This document shows positions 58,053 through 64,000 of a stretch of 64,000 bases of DNA, one piece after another. The notes below the pieces were generated by a model, which was given only the letters and a program-made list of their open reading frames with translations, ran no database searches and was not told the origin of the DNA. The position numbers and the translations under genes are program-made. The stretch is from positions 1 through 64,000 of the forward strand of contig QRFJ01002104.1 of the NCBI GenBank assembly GCA_006176705.1, given 5' to 3'. Origin of the DNA: Cocos nucifera (lineage: Eukaryota > Streptophyta > Magnoliopsida > Arecales > Arecaceae). Position 1 is the first letter of the stretch, and the number at the start of each line of letters is the position of its first letter.

Positions 58053-59392
58053 TGTTAGATATATATACCCTAGAAGCCAGAATTGACTGACACTTGTAAT
58101 ACACATCTAAGGGCAAAATTATAATTTTGACTATAAATAATAAAATAGATTATTTTCTATCATAATGTGTATTTAGTGTCTGTGATACATCCTTTGAGTT
58201 AATGGTAATGATAATTCATATTTTCAAGAGTTGAAAATTTAAGACATGAATAATCATTATTAACTCATAAAATGCTTCCGACCATAGGATCATCACGAGG
58301 ATGGTGATTGATCCAGAAGGTTGGTGTACAATCATTCTCTTTAGTAGATGAGTCTTGAGTCTATGGTGTGGAGACACCAGAGCAAGAGTACAGGTACTCA
58401 TTAGAGAACGAGGGCACTGAGCGTGACCACCTCGAGTAGTCATTAGGAAGTCTACCTTCTCGTCAATGACTGACTCGATGCTGCAGTAGTGTGTCTGGTT
58501 CTTTGACCTGAGGTGCATCGGACAGTTCACCTTGAGGGTGTTATAGTTTGACTACACCATTACTCGAGTCTCCTAGCCATATGGAACCCTGAGGTGTATG
58601 TTGGCTATAGCATGTTCATTGTAGGAACTGGATTGCATCAAGATGGAATCTATCTACCTCGGTGGTATAGAGGAGCAGCCCTATGATGATCATGAGAATC
58701 AAGTCCAGAAGCCCATGGCCATGGCAGAGTGAAATAATAGAAAGAGTTTCTATTTAGATTTTCACATTGGACTTGAATCGAATGATTACATCATATGACA
58801 GAAACTAGGGTTTGACGAGTTCACCTTAACCCTAATCCGATCGGAGCTCAAGATAGAAGAACTTAATCACACAGGTAGCTGCACCAAGAGGTTCGCATTC
58901 AGCTCTGATGGGTTGCCACCATATACTGCTAGGTGTCACTGGTGGATTTTGGGAGCAATTAGAATGATTTAGATGATCGATCATTCTAGCTGTTCTGAAT
59001 CAAAAGAGTTCTGATCCATCGAAAGGAGTTTCGATGATGTCGATGATAGAGATCATGACATATCCCATTACCATACAGAATTGAACCTAACTGGATTACA
59101 CAAACAAGATTTTGGATTTGAATATCATCAATTAGACTAACTCAATTTAATTAATTTAAATAAGATTTAATTAGGTTTAAAAAAATCATGGCAAATTGAC
59201 CTAATCTTTTATGATTTTTCCACCCATTATCAAAATTTTGATTTAAATTTATTTTATTTTATTTTAAAATAATAAAATTAGATCTAAAATATCAGATCTG
59301 ATTTAGATCAAAGAAAATTTTTTTGAAATATATCTCTTGATCTGATCAGATCTGAACGAACCTGGTCCGAAAATCAGGATTTTTTTCCTTCA
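58053..59392 (+). repeat. 5' LTR A4, internally deleted (1340 bp)
   Basis: The ends are normal (TGTTAGATATATA...CCTTCA), but about 940 bases are missing after roughly 59190. A short AT-rich stretch replaces the W-box cluster, CCAAT, TATA box and start region. This LTR should have little promoter activity of its own. Confidence 0.88.
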
Positions 59393-61276
59393 ACTGGTAT
59401 CAGAGCCAAGGTTCTAAAAGTATTTAGATCTAATTTTAAATTTATTTTAATTAAAAAATAAGTGATTTTAGATGTCACATGAGATGTGATCAGATCTAAA
59501 ATTAGAAAAAATTAAAATTAAATGATTTGGATCTAAGATTAGAAAATATGCATGACTAGTTCTAAAATAGAATAGTTCTATAGAATAGTCTTGCATGTTT
59601 TTAATTTAATTTGATTAAATCATATTTTAGATCTATTTATTTACTATTTTTTGATATTATAAATATTATAATAACATCTAAAAAATAGTAAATAAAAATT
59701 ATTTAATTTTAAATAAACATCATATGAGATATGATTGATGCATGTCTAGACTAGTTGTAGAATAGTTCTACATAATTATCTAGATTAGAATTTATTTTGA
59801 TTAGATCAATTTAAATCTAATTTTTTAGATTATTATGAGATAATTTAGATCTAAAAATATGCATGATTCGATACATGAGATGTATGCAAAATATGCCATG
59901 ATTAGATCTAATTTGTATATGAGATATATGATATAGATCTAAAACTATTTTGTAGTATTGCATGTTCCTGATTAAGGCGTTCCTCTTGGCCGTCCGGTCA
60001 TAAGAATGAAGAAGGGTTTAAAGGCCCTCTCTTCCCATTCGATGGGGTGTTCTTATGATGTGTAGGGGTGCTGCGTGTTCGTCCTTAATCAGAAATCCAA
60101 AACTTACTTTCTGCAAAACCCTAGATCCTGAAACCCTAGGATTTATTGTGCATATTTTGTTTATGAACCCTACTTAATTAAAAATTAAGATTATGGAAAT
60201 ATTAATTAGGTCTAAAATTGAGAATTTTAGATCTAAGACATATTCATAATACTGGGTTCGGGCTTGGGTAGCTCAATTAGGTCTAAGCGGTTGATCAAAC
60301 CGAATCAAGAGTTGGTTAGATGGGATCAACAATGCTTAAATTGACCAGCCTAATAGGATTAAGTCTGGGTCAAGATCGAGTCACGATCAAGCAAGACCTA
60401 ATTAGGCTCAGAGGTTAGAGTCTGGATTGTAGGCTAACCCAATTGGTTCTGGACTCAACAATTTGGTGTCTAAGGTAAGTTTGGCACATACGACCGACTG
60501 GATTTTTAATTGGAAGCTACTCGACCTGAATGCATTCTTGTACGAGTTAATGGCATATTCCTTCCACCGATCTCACTTACCTGGCCATATCTGTTGACAC
60601 AGTTCTGATCTGAGGTGGTCAATAATCCGAGCTAACCCATGCCACTAGGTTAGTCATAATTGTTATGACTATGACAAGTCTAGTTTAATGAGACCTGAAT
60701 CAATTCTCCCTAAGAAAAGATTAAGTCTGAGGTCTTCCACCATTGTAGATGTGCGGGCCCTTCCCGGGGTTGATTGTTCTCGGCTGGATACAGTGGCTCA
60801 GTTGCACCGGAAAAGATGCAACCATGTCTATTAGGCATTGGATGCTATGGGCTGGAGGATGAGTTGGGCTCAATATTTTGGATACGGTGAGAGACTCAAT
60901 TAGGAATCCAGTCTATGCAAATGGTGGGTCTGACTTAACTAAGGAGTGGATCAATATTTCGGATACGGTGAGATTCATGAATTAGAGACCAAGTTTGGGT
61001 GCACCATGATTAGAGAATCATTGAACAAGAGTTGTTCACTCATTGGCTAACCCATCACCAATAACTGTTAGGTGAGGTGATGAGTCAGTTGGTGAGACCG
61101 CACCACCCACTAGAAATCATTAATCATGGAGATTTTTGCATCTCTACAGAGGGAGTGTAGGGATCCGAGAAAATAGTGGGAGCTAATTTATTTAAAAATA
61201 AAATTTCTAAATAAATTGGTCAAGTCATAATTACAGTATCTAACTAGAATCTTTGACTCTCTATAGAAAAAGAAAA
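59393..61276 (+). other. Primer site and leader of element IV
   Basis: The primer site TGGTATCAGAGC is at 59395-59406. The leader matches that of element II. The candidate intron donor GTAAGT is at 60475 and the acceptor CTATAG ends at 61266, again 792 bases, with CTAAC upstream. Confidence 0.75.
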
Positions 61277-62118
61277 ATGTCTGCGTCCAACCCATTGGCA
61301 CGTATCCTGGACACACATAGACTGACCTGGACCCAATTATAAAGATTGGCTCAGGAACTACAAAATTATTTTGGGTTTCGAGAAGTTAACCCATGTATTG
61401 GACCAGGACCCTCCCACCTTACCAGCCCGTCCATCCATTGAACAGAGAGCGTCTCTGGAAAAATGGATAGACGAAGATAATAAGGCCAGATATTACATGT
61501 TGGGCTCGATGTCTGATGAGCTCCAGCGCCAACATGAAGATATCGGGACTGCTCGCCAAATGTTGGCTCACCTGCAGGAGATGTTTGGTGAACAGAGTCG
61601 CGCAGCCAAATATCAAGTCACGAAATGACTTTTTAAGGCTAAGATGCGTGATGGGCAGTCAGTCCAAGATCACTGTCTGACATGATGATCAAGGACATGG
61701 AAGAGCTTGAGAAGCTCGGTGTGAAGTTAGACTTGGATCTGCAGAACGATATTATTCTGCAATCCTTGACTGATGCATATGGGCAATTCATCATGAATTA
61801 CCACATGCATAAACTTCAAAATTCCTTGGCCGAATTAATGAATATGCTGGTTACCGCTGAGCTTTCTATGAAAGGTTCTAAAGGCTCAGTTCTTGCTATG
61901 GAACGGACTTCTTCCAAAAGAAAGTCTTATGGAAAGAAAAAGAAGTCTGTGAAAAAGCAAGAAGGTGGAAGGATCAAAGAAGAAGAAGGCAGAAGCCGAA
62001 GAAGAAGGCCGATGTCAAAGGAAAGTGTTTCCATTGCAACAGCGACGGCCATTGGAAGCGGAACTGCCCTACTTACCTGGCCACCCTGAAGAACAAGAAG
62101 GAAGGTCCTTCTGGAGGT
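61277..62118 (+). pseudogene. gag: Gag of element IV, broken
   Basis: ATG at 61277. An extra C near 61326 breaks the start; the frame 61371-61628 carries WIDEDNKARYYMLGSMSDEL and ends at TGA 61626-61628, the same stop as element II. Two extra bases near 61683 open a new frame (61682-62089) that covers the capsid end and Lys-rich stretch. A further extra base near 61960 puts the zinc-knuckle segment out of frame, although its DNA is intact (62024-62065). The protein would form the particle and bind RNA. Confidence 0.86.
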
Positions 62119-62946
62119 ATGCTCGTTATTGAGTCTAACCTTACGGTTTCTTCTGCATCCAGTTGGGTGCTTGACTCTGGTTCTAGTGCTCATCTGTGCA
62201 CTTCCATGCAGGGTCTTGAGGATAGCAGGAGGCTGAGGGATGGAGACATGATCCTACGCATCGGTAATGGAGCAAGAGTTGCTGCAGTAGCCGTGGGAAC
62301 ATACCCTCTTCGATTACCATCTGGTTTAGACTTAGTTTTGAAAGACTGTTATTATGTGCCTGCAGCTAGCAGGAATTTGATTTCTGTTTCATGCTTAGCA
62401 CAAGAAGGCTATGTGATTACCTTCTTTAAGGACCATTGTAACATTCTTTATGAAAGAAATAAAATTGCAAATGGTTTCCTTATTAATGGTCTTTATCAGC
62501 TACATATTGATGTACCTGTTCTAACTATCGAGCAAAACGTGAATGCCAAACGACCTAGGGATAGTCCAAATGATAGATATCTATGGCACCTGAGATTAGG
62601 TCATATAGCAGAAGATAGGATCAACAAATTGGAGAAAAATGGGCTATTGAGTCCATTGACTTTCGAGTCATATCCAACTTGTGAATCTTGTCTTCAAGGC
62701 AAAATGACTAAACTCCCTTTTGTTGGACATGGGGAGAGGGCCACAGATCTCCTTGCCCTAGTACATACTGATGTGTGCGGCCCATTTGATGTGCCGGCTA
62801 GAGGCAATTTTGTCTACTTCATTACCTTTACCGATGATCTGTCTAGGTATGGGTATGTGTATCTTATGAGACACAAGTCTGAAGCTTTTGAAAAGTTCAA
62901 AGAATTCAGACATGAAGTAGAAAAACAAACTGGAAAAACCCATTAA
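62119..62946 (+). pseudogene. pol: Protease, GAG-pre-integrase and integrase core of element IV
   Basis: 275 open codons: protease WVLDSGSSAHLC near residues 17-28, the zinc domain LWHLRLGHI...CESCLQGKM, then HTDVCGPF and FTDDLSRYGYVYLM of integrase. It is cut by an extra G near 62932 (ACTGGAAAAACC against ACTGAAAAACC in the other copies) just before SDRGGEY. The part present is continuous here, whereas elements I and II are broken inside it. Confidence 0.88.
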
Positions 62947-63428
62947 GGTTCTTCGATCAGATCGAGGAGGTGAATACCTTAGCCGGAAAATTCCTAGACT
63001 ATCTCAAGGAAAAATGGCATAGTCTCTCAATGGACTCCACCAGGAACACCTCAACTCAACGGGGTTTCAGAATGGAGAAATCGGACTCTATTGGATATGG
63101 TTCGATCCATGATGAGCTTCACAGACCTCCCTGATTTTCTTTGGGGACACTCATTGTTAACTTCAATTTATCTACTGAATAGGGTTTCCTCTAAAACGTT
63201 CCTACCACACCGTATGAGATATGGCACGGTAAGAAACCAAGTCTGAGTCATCTCAGAATTTGGGGTTGTCCGGCTCATGTCAAAAGACAACAAGCGGACA
63301 AGTTAGAGTTTAGGTCCTTTAGAGCTCGATTCATAGGATATCCTAAAGAGTCATTAGGATACTATTTCTACATTCCAGAAGACCACAATGTGATTGTGAG
63401 TCGACATGCCATCTTTCTTGAAAAATAG
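62947..63428 (+). pseudogene. pol: Integrase C-terminal part of element IV
   Basis: The DNA matches elements I and II through SDRGGEY, the Glu-containing segment and GYPKESLGYYFY. Extra A bases near 62986 and 63008 and a missing C near 63197 scatter it over three frames. Near 63151 this copy has GACACTCATTG, the in-frame form, where I and II have an extra T. It ends at TAG 63426-63428, shared with both. Confidence 0.85.
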
Positions 63429-64000
63429 TTTATTCAAGATAGCGGCATTGGAAAGCAGATTCAAGCTTGATGAGAAAGTCTCACAAGTACAACGAGCTAA
63501 GGACCAATTGGAACCAAATCAGGTTGAGCCAATAAGAACACTACCTCCTCCACCTCGTAGATCGGAAAGAGTTTTCCATCCCCCTGAAAGATACTTAGGT
63601 ATTATTTCAGAGGAAGTAGAGAAAATGTTCCTCGTAGGTAATGGTGCTCATGGTGATGATCCCAAAACCTACAACGAGGCGATATCAGATATCGACTCCG
63701 AGAAATGGCTAGAGGCAATGCAGTCAGAAATTGACTCGATGCACTCAAACCAAGTCTGGACCTTGGTAGATCCACCAGAAGGTATAGTACCTATTGGGTG
63801 TAAATGGATCTTCAAGAGAAAGATTGGTGCAGATGGGAATGTGGAGACATTCAAGGCTAGACTAGTGGCAAAAGGTTATAGTCAACGCGAAGGCATTGAC
63901 TATCAGGATACCTTTTCCCCAGTGGCTATGCTAAAATCCATCCGCACATTGCTTGCCTGTTGCAGCCTATTTCGATTATGAAATATGGCAAATGGACGTG
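63429..64000 (+). pseudogene. pol: RT N-terminal part of element IV, cut by the window edge
   Basis: A frame beginning at 63406 passes the stop in a different phase and joins the RT frame because of an extra C near 63463. It includes VWTLVDPPEGIVPIGCKWIF and FKARLVAKGYSQREG and breaks near 63957 (GCCTGTTGC against GCCGTTGC). The catalytic motifs and RNase H lie beyond the window. Confidence 0.85.

Larger units (their letters stand above)
58053..64000 (+). mobile_element. Copia family A element IV, 5' part
   Basis: 5' LTR 58053-59392, primer site, leader, gag-pol up to RT, then the window ends. The bases before the LTR are TCCAT. It is nearly identical to element II from the leader on, except for its own small indels and the shortened LTR. 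Confidence 0.92.

Overview
This window is plant nuclear DNA made almost wholly of LTR retrotransposons. I found no convincing host gene, rRNA or tRNA. Copia-type Gag-Pol domains, initiator-Met-tRNA primer sites, very long LTRs (about 2.3-2.5 kb), C-to-T decay and a short N-run all suggest heterochromatin from a draft assembly of a large flowering-plant genome. A monocot such as a palm fits my impression of the families, but the sequence alone does not prove it.

Family A is a Copia element with a 2.28-kb LTR starting TGTTAGATATATG. It dominates 1-27215 and 58053-64000. Position 1-3019 is the 3' part of element I, followed by its LTR (3020-5298), a second truncated RT-RNase H block (5299-6737) and another LTR (6738-9015). 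A reverse-strand block follows: a non-coding family-C LTR element (9016-10279) joined to half a family-A LTR and an RNase H stub (10280-12196). Element II (12224-21167) is nearly complete, but its 3' LTR is cut at 817 bp. It is fused to a reverse-strand gag/leader/LTR fragment (21168-24032) that carries a 25-N gap. Then come the 3' half of a family-C element (24033-26164) and the 3' half of an old family-A LTR (26165-27215).

From 28763 to 45653 lies element F, which has gag but no recognisable pol. A different complete Copia element, B (30001-40037, minus strand), sits inside its gag with a perfect CTAAA target duplication. The 3' LTR of F also holds a family-C LTR fragment. Further right are remnants that look like Gypsy/Tat LTRs (47076-48412 and 51780-52436), an F-related LTR (48426-49871), a CACTA-like DNA element carrying a seven-unit tandem repeat (52954-about 55685), a reverse LTR remnant (55880-58052), and the 5' part of family-A element IV, which runs off the right edge.

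The coding parts form the usual Copia polyprotein order: capsid and zinc knuckle, aspartic protease, integrase, reverse transcriptase, RNase H. Every full-length frame is broken. The best preserved pieces are the 573-codon RT-RNase H frame at 1284-3005 and the 345-codon Gag-protease-integrase frame at 16754-17791. The most notable signals are a dense W-box cluster upstream of the TATA box in family-A LTRs, a conserved candidate intron in the leader, stop codons shared by separate copies, and a family-C insertion whose two halves now lie about 14 kb apart in opposite orientation but still carry the same target duplication.
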